This document shows positions 1 to 13,200 of a stretch of 64,000 nucleotides of DNA, piece after piece. Each line of letters opens with the position of its first letter. The stretch's first letter is position 1. This DNA comes from Poecilobothrus nobilitatus (taxonomy: Eukaryota; Arthropoda; Insecta; Diptera; Dolichopodidae). A program made the translations under genes and the position numbers. Under the pieces are notes generated by a model. The model had not been told where the DNA came from and did not search any database. It saw only the letters and a list, made by a program, of their open reading frames with translations. The DNA is taken from positions 265,519,843-265,583,842 of the forward strand of contig OX352774.1 of the NCBI GenBank assembly GCA_947095535.1. Direction: 5' to 3'.

Positions 1-640
1 ATTTACTATTATAATATATACGTATAGGTACACCGATGATTTAAATCTTATGGTAAATGAAAGAAGTGATTCTTAAGATAAATACTCGGCACTTTTTCTT
101 TAAATAAACACACTTGAAAAAGTGTTTAGTGAAAAGGTATGTTTTGTTTTTTTTAAAATAAAATATACATACATACATACATATGTATATTATAATGAAT
201 GATGTTTACAAAAAAATGGTAGGTATATGAAAATTAATAAACGAGAATGTGTTTAAGTGCCTAAAATTCTTACATATATACGTGCTGGTATCATAATATG
301 TATTTTACCCTTACTTTATTTACATGGACGTTTTAAAAGTGAATGATAGTGTTATTGTTTTTAATATAGAAACTCTCACTAAGTATGTATTGGAAATTTA
401 ACAAAAAATTTGTTAAGTACATTAAGTGTACTTACTATAGACAAGTTTTGATAAGGAATAATTAAAGTAAAAGGATGATAATAATAAATTTTTAAGTTAT
501 CTTAGTTTTTTTTTTTTGTAGAGTACCAAAAGTTTATTAAGATTTTACAAATTGTTTAATTATTAATTGGGTAAAATCTGGTATAAAAGTACAACAAAAG
601 TATAAAATAAATTAATTTAATACTTTTTGATAAATAGAAT
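1..640. other. AT-rich non-coding stretch
   Basis: No open frame, splice pair or repeat family was recognised. The sequence is A/T-rich, with short homopolymer runs and a small CATA repeat near 170-185. Probably intron or intergenic DNA. Confidence 0.6.
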
Positions 641-1021
641 TCTTTAATAACCCTGATATTAAATAATTTAGTACAGCGTTTGAAAATGTTCTATTCTTTC
701 TAAAAATACCTCACTTTATGAGCCGCCCTCAAACCGCCGCTAGAAAACATGTTGTTGGAACTTTGATTTTGTAACCATTTCTAAAGTTCTTCCTAACTAT
801 ATATTTTATACAACATATATTACAATAACAAGGTATGTATTTAAAATAGTGTGGGCTGCCGCCCCCAAATCCTGAAAATTATTGAAACCCTGATTTTGCA
901 ACTAACAACCAATCAAGAAATTGTATATATTTCCGAGATTTAGAGTTTCCGCGATTTTATTATTTGCAAAAAAAATTTCCGTAACTTTGAGTTCCGGGAT
1001 TTCGAGATAATCCCAAATGAA
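641..1021 (+). repeat. Dispersed repeat, copy 1 (GC islands plus CCTGATTTTG motif)
   Basis: This block stands out by its GC-rich islands (GAGCCGCCCTC near 720, GGGCTGCCGCCCCC near 853) and by the motif AACCCTGATTTTGCAAC near 887. Similar islands and motifs occur near 27.99-28.27 kb and 58.46-58.74 kb in the same orientation. It ends in short CG-containing words (TTCCGCGATT, TTCCGGGATTTCG). There is no long open frame. It is an old transposon-derived repeat of unknown class. The borders are approximate. Confidence 0.45.
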
Positions 1022-3721
1022 CAGAATTTAATAATTTTATATAATTAATTGTCTTTAGTTGTTTTATTTATTGACTGAGTTTGAAAGCCATGAACTTTTA
1101 ACTGCAAAGCTTTGGTCATAATAATTTATTATTTTCAGAAACAGAATATGAATTTCTTGTTTTGAGTAAAAGTAAGTTAAGAGTTATGTTACCCTATACT
1201 ATATAATCAGCCTTTTAGTTCATTTTATGAGATATAACTTAAACTTTTTGCCCTTTAATAATTTTTATTGAGGTATTACACATATGTATAATAGTATCTG
1301 GAACTTTATGAAATCTAAATCAAAATACAGATGTGTATACACCTTTCTTTCTACCATTAAAATATATTTTCTTCGGGTTTATTCTTTTATCTGTATTTGT
1401 TTTGTGTTTAATCAACGTTTCAACACTTGATTTGGTGATATTTTCATTGTTTTATTATTAAATGAAAGAAAAAAAAAATTAAACTATAAAGATATAATGG
1501 AATGAAGGCTAGAAATTAAAAGAGACGTGTTGAGAAACTAATGGAATAATACATTGTCTTATGTTAATTTAAAGAATTCAAATCAAATTAAAAATATTTA
1601 TTTATGAAGTTTCTGTAGAAGATAAAAATAAAATGTATAAAATATTATTATTATATGGAAAATCAGGAAGAATTTTAGAGATATTAGAATATAAAATTAT
1701 GTAAATTTTTTGGGATCTCTCGGACTTAATTTTTATTAGTTAATATTTTAATGGAAAGTTTAATAGAATCGAAGATAATCGTAGATATTGCTATTAGTAG
1801 AATGTGATTATAAATTTTATATTAAAGTTTTTATAAAAACGCATAAGGTCAAATGAAGTTTCAATTCTAATCTGATGTATTTTAGAATAATTTATCCAAA
1901 GATTTAAATTTTGTCATTCGCCTTAGTCCTTTTAATATTCTTTTAAAAATTTTTTTTTGAAATTTGTGCCGAACAATTTGAATATAATTAGACCTTTTTT
2001 TAAAAATGGATACTTAGGTACTTGAAAAAATATCTACTTGTACTAAAGTAAAGTTTAAGTAAAGAAATATAAGAGTGGCTTATTCGCTAAAAATTCTTAA
2101 AATTAATTTTTAAGTATGCGTAAATCCTTTTGAAAGCAAAATTGCTTGGTCGAATTTTTCATTTTTTTATGAACCATGATTGTTGTTAGTTCAATCATAG
2201 TTGTAGTTCCTGTTAGATTTAAAGCCCATTATTAATGTAGTAGAAGAATAATTGTTTGTGATATTGTTTTTATTTTGTGTAGCGTTTTAAAAACAAAATT
2301 CTTTTTATATTTGAAAACTCTCGGATCATTTCTATTTTTTTCAAATTTCTGTTTGTTTTTCATGCTCTAACTTATTGATAAAGATAAAGATTTTAATAAA
2401 TGATAAAAATTACATCTATAAAAATATGAGAGATTTATTACATGGTATATACACTGAAGACTGATATTAAAACAACTAAATAAATCATTATTCTTATGAG
2501 ACACGTGATTGAAAATATGTTCATATGTACATAATATATTTTCTCTTTCCATTTGACTAAAGAGTGAAGATAGCAGAAGTTTTATTACCTACTAAATAGA
2601 ATTTTTTTTTGATACAATTTTCAGATACCTTTTTGACAGTTAGTTAATTTATTTATCTTTCATTTCATATTTTGTTAAATAGGTTTGGTTTGTCATCTGC
2701 TACTTGAAGGATAGCGATTGGGATAACGAGTTCTATTATATAGGTTGGATTTATAGAATGCAATATATTAAAATTATTAATTGCGGTGTTAATATAAATA
2801 ATAATAAACATATGCGTGTAAAGACGAAAAAATAATAATAAAAGGCGGTTATCTATAATAGTTCTAAACAATTATTTTGTGATTAACTGAAAATAAAAAT
2901 TTTTACTGTTTATGATATTATTGAAGTAAAGATATATGGTATATTAAAAAAAAAATTAAGTTATTTCATACAATACAAGTGGGTTATCTGAATTTAACCT
3001 TCTAATTTTTATTATTATTTCTATCTTATTAGGCATAAAAATAATGTAATAAAAAAAACTTTATTGATTAAATTAAGCAAAATGTCTAATACGATAGAGC
3101 AAAAGAGCAAAAACGAGAAAAGATAGAGATTTAAATGAATACATTTAGAAAAGCTCTTTCTTCATGCTTTTAAAAACTTTTTTCAGAATGTTTATAAAAG
3201 AAGTTATGGTCATTTTAATCAAAACAAAGAAAATTGTACCAAATATTGTACCCTCATACCAAACCTTTATCTACACATTATCCCCTACACGATGGTTTAT
3301 GTCAATGCACTTACTTATGAATCACCCTGTATAAGTAAAACATTTCTATGTTTTTATTTTTTTATTTTTGTATTTAAAAGGAGTTTTTCCCATCATTTCC
3401 CATCAATATTGTCAATTTAACTATATGAACTAACAATTCAAATAATTTTTATTGTAATTTTTATTAAATAACTATTAAATATAAAATTTTTAATTTTAAT
3501 TAAAATTGATTGTCATTTTTTCCATATAGTAGATATATATATGTAGTTTATGCACTTATACATTTTGTATCTGAAACAAATTGATTGCATAATTGAAATC
3601 ATCAGAAAATATTCAATTTCTCACCTCAAATTATTTAGTTGTCAATTTTAATTGGAGAATGTGAGAATGTGATTGGAATTAATTGGGTTCATATTATATA
3701 CTTTATAAGTGATAATTGTTG
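1022..3721. other. AT-rich non-coding stretch
   Basis: Open frames of 61 and 68 codons on the minus strand (2367-2552, 2665-2871) are low-complexity and lack splice borders or family motifs. I see no RNA gene or mobile element. Confidence 0.55.
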
Positions 3722-3782
3722 ATATATATATATATATATACATACATCATATATATATACATACATCATATTATAATATATA

Positions 3783-3820
<38 letters not shown>

Positions 3821-3838
3821 ATGATGTATGCACATACC
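3722..3838. repeat. TA microsatellite containing a 71-bp near-perfect palindrome
   Basis: Positions 3760-3830 read as an inverted repeat. The left end CATACATCATATTATAATAT is the exact reverse complement of the right end, and the centre is a TA run with an odd G. A run of about ten TA units precedes it. Such DNA can extrude as a cruciform and is often length-variable or hard to clone; that consequence is general knowledge, not shown here. Confidence 0.85.
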
Positions 3839-4599
3839 TATATGTATGTATATTTGTGTAATTTTACGACTAATTATTTTGGTAAATAAATAATAGAGGG
3901 GAAAAGTCAGTTATCAAAGCAAAATAGTAACAATAGAATGTTAATGACCATAATCCAATAATTGGAAAATTGATTATGTATCAAGGTCAATTTTTATTTT
4001 TTGAATATCAATTTCCAATTTTGTTTTTATTTTTAATTCTGATGACTATTTTAAGTATTTCAATTAAAAATGCTGAAATAATTTAATTATTTACTAGAAT
4101 TATTTTTTTTTTCAAGTTTTCAAGTGTTATAATCATAAGTTAATTATAGTGCGAAATCATAGTAATATGAAACTAATACAATATTAGTTATGAACTTATG
4201 ATTTATGATTATTTAAATTGTCGATTAAGTGTTTGGTTGAAATTTTCATTTATTTATTTAAAGTTTTATAATCACTGGAGTAAAAAAATAAATTGTTAAT
4301 TTTTTTAAGTTAACTATCTATATTTAGTAATATATAAATACAGGTTGCTCTATTTGTAAGTCTCAGTTCAATTTAAAAGTTCTTACAATTAAAAAATATT
4401 TTTCTAAATGTATTATAAAAAATGGTTTAGTTTATGTTTGTTACTTTAATTATTAAATCAATTTAGGTATTTAATTTTATTTCTATTTAGTTAAAAACTT
4501 ATACTTTTTAAGCATTTGTACTTAGAGAAGTTAACTTGGGTGTTAAATATTTGAAGGCTTAAATACTTAAAGGGCATTTTAATTTTACGATAAAATTTA
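3839..4599. other. AT-rich non-coding stretch
   Basis: Nothing beyond A/T-rich sequence is seen, other than scattered short TTTATTTATTTA words and a poly-T run near 4105. Confidence 0.55.
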
Positions 4600-4888
4600 G
4601 GGCGTTTGCGAACCTAACGTACTAGTTAGCACTTGACACTAGACACTTGACATTTCTTTTCTTAAACATGTATTATACTCATTTAGTGCGAACATACAAT
4701 ATAATCGTGAGTACACTAAAAATTTGACAGATAATCAAGTGGGATTAGCTAATTTAGTTTGATATTTGCGAATGCACTAAAAAATTTTTCGGAGTTTTTT
4801 TATGCAATTTATTAAGTGCAATTATAGCTAGTATTTAGTGCAAAGTGCAATAGGTTCAATTGGAAATTGGATGCAAATTGGAAACGCC
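4600..4888 (-). mobile_element. MITE-like element, copy 1 (no minisatellite expansion)
   Basis: A roughly 289-bp non-coding element. Its ends are inverted relative to each other (GGCGTTTGCGAA at the left; GGCGTTTCCAA when the right end is reverse-complemented). Inside are words such as TTGACAGATAATCAAGTG, CGAATGCACTAAA and TTCGGAGTTTTT. The same words occur in the same order on the opposite strand at 48595-48956, so the two are copies of one family in opposite orientation. This copy has one short GAGTACACTAAAA word where the other has eight tandem units. It has no coding capacity and would need transposase from elsewhere. The superfamily is not assigned because no clean target duplication was seen. 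Confidence 0.7.
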
Positions 4889-5414
4889 ATATAAATATTC
4901 AAACACTTACATGAAAAATAACATTAAATTATTTTGGAAACTTTAAGCAAAATTAGGAACTGGCATTCTTAACTTTAATTTCTAAAATTGAAATAAGATA
5001 TTATGGTAAGCAAAATTTTTTTTTTTTTTTTTGTATAAATTCAGTGGGATTTAAGTGTTCTTGTAATATCTCCTATCCGATTAAATGAAAAATTTTTTTT
5101 ATGTTAAAATATGTTAAAACTTAACGGGGCTATATTATACTTTAGTCTTTTTACTTTACAGCTGTGTAGGTTTTTTCGGTTTATTTCAAATGGGAAAAAC
5201 TAGGCAAGGCTATAAAAGATTTGCTCGAAACAAGTTGAAGTTTAAAAATAGAAATAAATGTTTATTTACAATTTTGCTCTCCTTTTTTTATTTATTTGTA
5301 TTTAATTTTTTCTCAATCAAGACAAATTTTCATTTTTGTTACAGTAAGATACTGAAATATTATAAATTATTCTTTTAATTATATTTTTATAGTAATTATA
5401 ATAATTAATCAATT
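4889..5414. other. AT-rich non-coding stretch
   Basis: Nothing supported. A 62-codon frame at 5190-5378 becomes low-complexity F/Y/K-rich sequence after its first 20 codons and has no recognisable domain. Confidence 0.5.
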
Positions 5415-5491
5415 TCAATTTTTTCTTTTCAGGTAAACTTTGCTCACTTAGATTTTTTTCAAATTGCTTAACTTTATACGATTTTGTAAGT
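5415..5491 (+). promoter_or_regulatory. Candidate recursive splice site with short RS-exon
   Basis: A pyrimidine tract ends in TTTTTTCTTTTCAG and is followed directly by GTAAAC, so a 3' splice site and a potential 5' splice site are fused at 5432/5433. A second donor, GTAAGT, lies at 5486. The 53 bases between (5433-5485) are open in one frame (KLCSLRFFSNCLTLYDF). Recursive splice sites in long Drosophila introns have the form polypyrimidine-CAG followed by GTAAGT. This one fits, though GTAAAC is a weak donor. An ordinary small exon is the alternative. Confidence 0.4.
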
Positions 5492-6015
5492 ATTAATCAA
5501 TAGCTGTTACTTTGCCATCAATTAATTGTCTAAAATTTATCAATTTTGAGTATATTCATAGAACTCAAAATCCCATTTCTTAAAATTTCAGCCCTCGTTA
5601 AAAACGATTTCTATACCAGTATGCATTAAATTACATATTAGAATTGAATTGAATCTAATTAAATAAATTATTTATAATACTATAATATAGGAACGATAAT
5701 AATGAACTGAGTAGTGAATTGACGTATTATGAGATATATGATCTACCGTAATATTTTATTTTGCAATCAATTTAATTTACAAAACATAATTAAGTAATTA
5801 ATTATTGATCTAATTGTAATTAATTATATCTCCGAAGCCTTTGAACAATTTAATTGTCACATTTATTTTTCTCAATATAACTTTAGCATTTAAGAACCAA
5901 TTGTGTTCTACAATATTGTAGAAAATGGTTCCAATTTATTGCCTTACGGGAAAAATATAACGGTTTGATTAAAATAGTACAAAATGTTAAGAACATTTTG
6001 TAATGCATTTTCCGG
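5492..6015. other. AT-rich non-coding stretch
   Basis: A/T-rich DNA with many ATTAATTAA-type words. A 76-codon minus-strand frame (5883-6113) overlaps the CTCF-like motif and looks fortuitous. Confidence 0.5.
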
Positions 6016-6029
6016 CCACTAGATGGCGG
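6016..6029 (+). promoter_or_regulatory. CTCF-like motif CCACTAGATGGCGG
   Basis: The 14 bases match every position of the CTCF core consensus CCASYAGRKGGCRS, and fly CTCF binds a closely similar core. A related stretch near 36396-36426 reads TCACTAGATGGTAT at the same place and shares flanking words (TTTGTAATG, CGG). The motif may therefore sit in an old dispersed repeat rather than a dedicated insulator. The motif match is seen; binding is inference. Confidence 0.4.
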
Positions 6030-6198
6030 AATCCGTACTAATGGCATATATATTCGGAAACTTGGAGATATAAAGTACCATAATGCGATGAAATCATTTA
6101 AACCTATGATCACCCCTTAGCGGAAATTTATACGAAACCAATTTTCATTTTTTAAAAATAATTTATTTCAGCCCATAATTGTAACTTATACATACACA

Positions 6199-6229
<31 letters not shown>

Positions 6230-7232
6230 TTATTGAAAACCATTGATTTTGTATTTTTATTCCTTTATTTTTAAGTTTTTTTTCTTATTTTTCTAACCAT
6301 TTTGTTTTTTTATTAATAACATAAATCCTTCAATATGTAAGCGTGGTGTAATTTTTTTTCATTGTTATATACTGGATGTACGTATATATGTTATAAAAAT
6401 CTTCCATAAGTATATATGTAGATTTATTTTTTTTACTTCAAAATTTTTTATTGTAGTTGTTCAGAAAAACAAAAGAACAAATAAAAAATAGAAACCAAAG
6501 AAAAAAAGCGGAACTCATTTAAAATTTTTCAAAAATAAAAATAAAACAAAAGAAAAAATGAAAAATAAATAAAATATTTTCTCGCAAAGGCATTAAATTC
6601 TGTATTTAAAATATAAGGCATAAGATAAATTAACAAAACCTTAGAATAAACAACAGCAACAGACAACATGCAATGAAATCGAATCACAAATAAAAAAAAA
6701 TGCATTTTTTTCCTATAGGGGGAAAATGATGTTTGCTGAAAAGGCAACAAATATCAAAATATATACATACATACAATATATAAAACAAACAAATCTTTTA
6801 CAACTATTCCCAAAAATTGTCCCTTGGGATCAATTACACATGAATTTTAAATATATGGGATCAAAAAAAAAAAAAAAAAAACAAAAGAAAACCAAACAGA
6901 AAAAAAGGGTAGTCGATGAAAATTTCAATGGGTACAAAATGAAATATTTTATTGTCTTTTTTATTTGACATTTTTCTTATCTATTCATCCAGAAACATTT
7001 ACAATTTACATTCAACAATAAAAATATGTAATATAACAAAAGTGATATGCAACAATTTTTTATTTGGTTTATTTATTTTTAAAATATTTAATTATCAGTA
7101 TGATAGTTATCAGTATAATGGAAACCCTCTTTAGTCAGGAAATGAAAATTCCAAAAAATATAAGAAAAAAAAAAAGAAAAAAATGTTAAAGACCACATGA
7201 AATTTTTTTTTTTTTTTCTCTTTGGTTTACAG
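6030..7232. other. AT-rich non-coding stretch
   Basis: Contains a TA run at about 6193-6220 and several poly-A/T tracts. Open frames here (6529-6750, 6726-6968, 6952-7134) are A/T-driven low-complexity reading frames, with no domain. Confidence 0.5.
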
Positions 7233-7281
7233 GCAATATGCGGAACTTCCTGGACATGAAGAAACAACTGACTTATATTGA
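7233..7281 (+). CDS. Candidate terminal coding exon
   Basis: After a long T/C tract and the acceptor TTTGGTTTACAG, the sequence turns abruptly GC-richer and reads QYAELPGHEETTDLY followed by TGA at 7279-7281. The first base, G at 7233, would complete a split codon from an upstream exon. Downstream sequence returns at once to A/T-rich DNA, as expected for a 3' UTR. The acidic, balanced composition is unlike the surrounding K/F/Y/I-rich frames. I do not recognise the protein, and the upstream exon is not evident in this window. Chance acceptors are common in such DNA, so this is a hypothesis. Confidence 0.35.
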
Positions 7282-10200
7282 ATTGAATTATTTATTATTT
7301 ATTTTTATTTACCCCGTTGCAAATCTAAATTGAATTAGATTAAACAAAAATGCAATACAATTTGATAAGCATGATAAGAAAATTGTTCCTATTGTTTGTT
7401 TTGATTTTTATTGTTTTGACAAAAAAAAAAAACTTGAGTGCATTGTAGTTGCAGAGCGGGGGGTATTCTGAAATTTTAATTTATTAAAAAAAAAAAACTT
7501 GTGGCAAACTTACACTTTATCCTAAACTACTATATGATTCACTAACTGGCACGATAAACAGAAAGATTTTATACTTAACTCATAAGAATGCCATAATATT
7601 CAAGAATTTTATTAAATCTGACATTGGTGAAGTGCAAAATGAATCACTATGAACACAAGTTTAAGACAAACTAAATGTTTTAAAGTATGTATGTTTTTTT
7701 TTTGACAACAGGTTCATAAATCCGTAGTTAATTTAGACAATCATTACTTTTCTTTTTATTACATTTTCTATACAGCTACATATTTTTGTAATTTGGTATT
7801 TAAAATGCAAAATTATAACAGTTTTAGTTAGAAACTGACTAAACGAAAACTTTTTTCTCCGGAACTAGCTTTTAGTTAGATACTTGACAATTTTAAAGAA
7901 GAGAGTACTATAGCACACATTATCTCCGAAAAAAATATTTTTACTTTTTCCTGTTAAGAGATAATTAGGGTGAGAAATTGAAATACGCTATTTTTAGACA
8001 CCTAATGAAGTGTCAATTTATAAGTAAAATATAAAAATGAAACCTTGAATATTATATTTTCAAATATATGTTAACGACTTTTCACAATTAGGATTCCATT
8101 AAATCTGAAGAAAAAACACTTGATTTTTTACAATTTTCTCTTATATTTTTAAAAACCTTTGATTTAACATCCTGCCTTGTTTATTAAACAATTTGTGCTT
8201 TAAAATAATATAATTTTCTCAACCAACCTATGTATGTTATATGTATATTTACTGACATAATAGAAAAAAAAAATTACCAAAATGTACTTATAAACTTGTG
8301 TGGCAATTTGTAGATAGATGAAGTTAGATTTTAACTAACAAACCAAGATAAAAAAAATTTTTTCATAAACTACAAAATATTAAAATAAGAGATGCGTCAA
8401 AAAAAAAAACAAAGTTTCGAAATCATAATTAGGGTTGTTTTAAAAATTTTTCCGGTACAGGAATTAAAAAATTTATACCATGAAAGATCAGATTTATAAT
8501 GTTTAGACTTTAGATAGTACAATTTTCTTTGTTTGTTTATTTAACAAACGGATCTGATTTGGTATTTGATTCCTGTATCAACGATTCTGATATAATCGAA
8601 ACTATCAATTTATTATTTCATACGAGTATATTTAAAATTATGGGGTTAAAAATACTAAAATATATTAAATTTATGATTAATATTAAAATAATTAGTTAAA
8701 GTATTTTTTATTTTTTTTTTTATTTAATATTGCATTTCGTTGTTTTGTTATTGAATTTAATACTATAGAATAATTAAAAATCATATTTGAGCAAATATAT
8801 AAAATTCATTTCCAAACGTACATAAATAAAGTATGTAATGTTGTACAAATATATGTATATATAATAACAGTAAATGAAATTTTATATAGTGCACAACAAT
8901 AATTATTCAATATGGAAGAAAAATATTTAAAATATTTAAATAAAGGTGTGAAATAACACATGTGATGGATAATATTTAAATAAGTAATTTAAGAGACATG
9001 GAATTAATTAGAACTGTTGTGTAATATTTGTTTTATATGAGAAGATTAACATATGGTAATGTTTAAAAACAGATTATATATTATTAAATATTAAAAGAAA
9101 GGTACCAATAGAAAAGGTTGTAAAATATTTAAAATATATATATATTTTTTTCTATTTCTTTTATATATGTATATTTTTTTTTTGAATTTGTAAAATTCTT
9201 TTATTTGGATCGTGGCAGTAATATTTTATTGCTTAACCATATGTACTTTATATGTATCTATGTAATAAAATATTGAACAAATATAACAGAAGTTTTTTCA
9301 CACTTATATAATTATTATGTTTTCTATTTAAGAAAACTTCAATCAAGTATCCGATTTTTAGGTTAAAAATGACCTTCATTCTTCGAATTTTATATTTTAA
9401 AAACAAAATGTCTATATATTATTATGTACATACATATATTTATTTAACGTTAAATTTTTAATATATTTGAGGTGCTGTTTTTTTTTTCCAAAATGTTGCC
9501 ACAAAAAAATATAAAGTTTCTGTAACTATAAGTACCTATATGCTGTATCCTAAATATATGTCTCATCATACGTCTCATTATTATTTGAAGTGTCTTATCT
9601 CAAGTTCGTAATTTTCACTAAACTGAAACTTTAATTATTAAATTATCATTTAAGATACATTTGAAAAATTATATGACTATTAAACTTTTAAAAATAGCAT
9701 TAGGATTAGAAACTAGTTTTCAGATTAGATTATAACTTTGAATTCGATGTTAATTTTAGAAGTGTCTCAACATAACTTAGATTCTTCAGCAGGCTTTGTA
9801 ATATTGTATTGCCTTAATAATTTCTGGAGTCTGAACCCTTTTTTAAAATTTTCGATTAGTCTTATAATTATATGAAATTTTATCAAAATCATCTGCGAAG
9901 TATAAGATTAATCAAAAAACTCTATTGCCGTATAACCTTTTTCTATAAAGTTTTTTTTTTTTTTTTTGTAAAAGAAGAAACGAATTATTTTTTCATCTTT
10001 TTTCAAAAAAAATTGTTTTTTGGATAAAAAACCATGCTATACCACCATTAAAGGTTATAATTTTTTTTTTTTTCTTAACAAAAGAGATTTTATACATAGG
10101 ACATGATAACATGTCAACGTTATATCATTTAAAAAAGCTTTGGTAAAATTTTATCAATTTATTGAATTTACTTTTAAGAATTTGTTGATTTTATAGTAAT

Positions 10201-13200
10201 AGTTGAAAATATTAATGAATGTAATAATTTGGTTTGAATTTAATTATATTGTTTCAATTTAGTTTTTTATTTACAAATTATAATGTTAAATAAATTATGA
10301 TATTTTCAAATTAATTTTTAACTCTGAATAAAAAGAAATATTAAGGTATTTCAAAAATTATAAATACATTAAAAATTAACATAAATATGAGATCTTTAAA
10401 TGATGCTCTACGATTATTTTCATATTTTGTAATCCGTGAGGGAGTATAAAAAAATAATATTTACAAAATTATTATCTTAATTTCCATACCTTAATGTAAA
10501 ATTAAATTTCATAATTAAATTCTTATTTAATTGCACTGAACTTTTTCCTTTTAAATCTTAAAAAATTATCGTATAATAAATAAAAATTTGATATATAGGA
10601 GATCCAATTACGTAATATTAGTTATTTTCAATTTATTTAAATAAATTTATCATGTATTATATAATATTATTCAAATTAACGACCTTTTTTGATATTAAAT
10701 ATACATATTTTACATGAATCCCAGTTACAAAATTTTCATGACGTACCTATTATTACAATAACTAGATTCAAAGTTTATTTACATTTATTATATAGAACTT
10801 CGTTTAAATTCTTTCAATTCATATTGTTTTTAGATCTTATCTTGGTTTTTAAGATCACTAACCACTAATCAAACCAAACCATTTTCTTCTTTCTTACATT
10901 ATTATAAATTCAAAAATTAAAAATAAGAAAAGAATAAAGTTACATATTCAAATAAAAAATTTTTTTCAATAGTCTAATCATTCATATTAACACACCTGGT
11001 GCAACACAAGTATAAAATCAACTTTAATTTTTGTAACAAACATTGACACTATTATAAATAATGGGTGTAGGTGTTAAAACACGCAAAAAAAAAAAAAAAA
11101 ATTAAACTTACTTATATTTAAATCTAGTTTTGATTGACTTTTTCGGTCTTTATGTTGAATTGAAACTAAAGCCATTTATAATAAACTCAAATAACACTAA
11201 TAACTAGCACAACAGTGTGCTAAATCATTGTTAAGACAATATAAAATTAATTTCGTCCCGTCTTTTAATGTTTCGTCAAATAAATGTTATACTATAATTG
11301 ATTTAAAATCTTATTTATCATTTAACCTTCGGCCTTAGCAAAAAAACAGTTTTAAATTAAAATAATTAATTTTTATCTAAATTGCCTAGAATTCACATGT
11401 TCTAATTCATATTCTCTTAGCAACAAATTAAAATCTTCTTTGTTATACTAGAAAAGAACAATCCTTTGCTGGTAAAGGTTGGGTAAAAGTAATTAGTTGA
11501 AAAAAAAATTCGAAATCTTCGACGCTGACCAAAATTTAGGCTTTAGAGGTTCGTTTGTTAAAATAAAAGAGAAAAACATTATAAAAGAAATGTCCTTAAT
11601 TATTTTATGGTTTCAAAGAATTAAAAGAAAATTTACATTTTACTAACTTTACCAACTTTAATTTTCTTAACAGTTCTATAAATTGTTAATAATGAATAAA
11701 TTTTTATTATGAAAGTATCTTTTCATTCTCTACTAATGGCAACCCATACAGTAACATAATTTTTCTATAATAAAAAGATATCACTGCATTTAAATTTATT
11801 GTGTTCAGTGTAGTTGCAAAAAAGATAAACAAACAAAAAACTTTAAAAGAAAGATGAAAAATTTCATAGTTAAAATGGATGGTACATCCGGTTGGAAGGA
11901 AATAAACCAAAACAAAAGGAAATAAAAAATGTAAAGAATCTGAAAATTGTTTTATAATAAAAATCTAAACAAAAATCTGTAAAAAAAAAAAAAAAAAACC
12001 AAATATTATTGAAAATAAGAATAAAAATAATAATAAATGATAATCACAGCTTTTTTTTTCTGTCGGCTATAATAGTGATAAGATACGCTTCAGTGCGTTA
12101 CGTATAAAAAAAAAACAAACCTCTATATATAATTGGTAACAAAATAACAACGACAATTGTATTCAATTTGTTGATTGTAGATTTTGTTGTATAGTAATTT
12201 GTTTGTTTGCTAACACTATTCAACACAGGTCATTTTTTGTTTTCAATTTTTTTTACAGATTTTACTAACAAAATAATTTTATTTATAATAATTTAAAACA
12301 AAAAAAAAAAAAACCTAATAATATTTATATTCAATAGAGTGGGAGTTTTTCTATAATTTTCTAGTTTCGTTGACCTCAATAAAGGTCAGATATGATTTAA
12401 AGATTTTTCATATATTATTTTTTTCCCAGTTACTTTCTTTTAATAACTTTTTGAGATCACAATTTACACATATACATAATAGAAATTTAGGGAAACATTT
12501 TGAGTTTTATATAATATGTAGTACCTAGTGTAAGTTTGCGAAACTGTGTTTCATATATACTGAAATAAATGATAATAGGTTTGATTTTGAAAAGTTGCTA
12601 AAATTAGTTTTTTTTATAAACAAAATTTAATACAATGTGGGAGATGACAGAAATTAAATATTTAAATTAGAAATTTAAAAATTTTATGTTAAGATTATGG
12701 CATGCTTTTTGTGGGGGTCATTGTAGTTTTAATTACTTGCTGTTTTAACGCTATGTTATATCACTATTTTTTCGTGTACCTTTTTTTTTCTTTGTACGTT
12801 CTATATATGTGTTCTTTATTTATGAATTGTTATAGACTTGTTACTAACAGTTTTTTTTTTTATTAAAATAGTAATACGTAATACAAGAATATGTTTCTAA
12901 ACATACAAGCTAAACTTTCTTGCTATACATTATTTATTTAAATTATTTAACGAAATGGTTCCTATCTTTTTTAAATAGTTTGTATGTAGGTTCAAAATAA
13001 TAACGATATATGGTAAACACATACAACGTTAAATTAAATATTTATAAATATTATAAGAAGTATTTTAATATAAACTTAAAGATCAAAATGTTAAATATGT
13101 TGAATAATATGAATCAGGAATTAAAACAGTTTTCAAGGATTAAATAAAAGGATTAATAATACTTACTATAATGGTATAAGAAAAATTGAAACAAAAGTCT

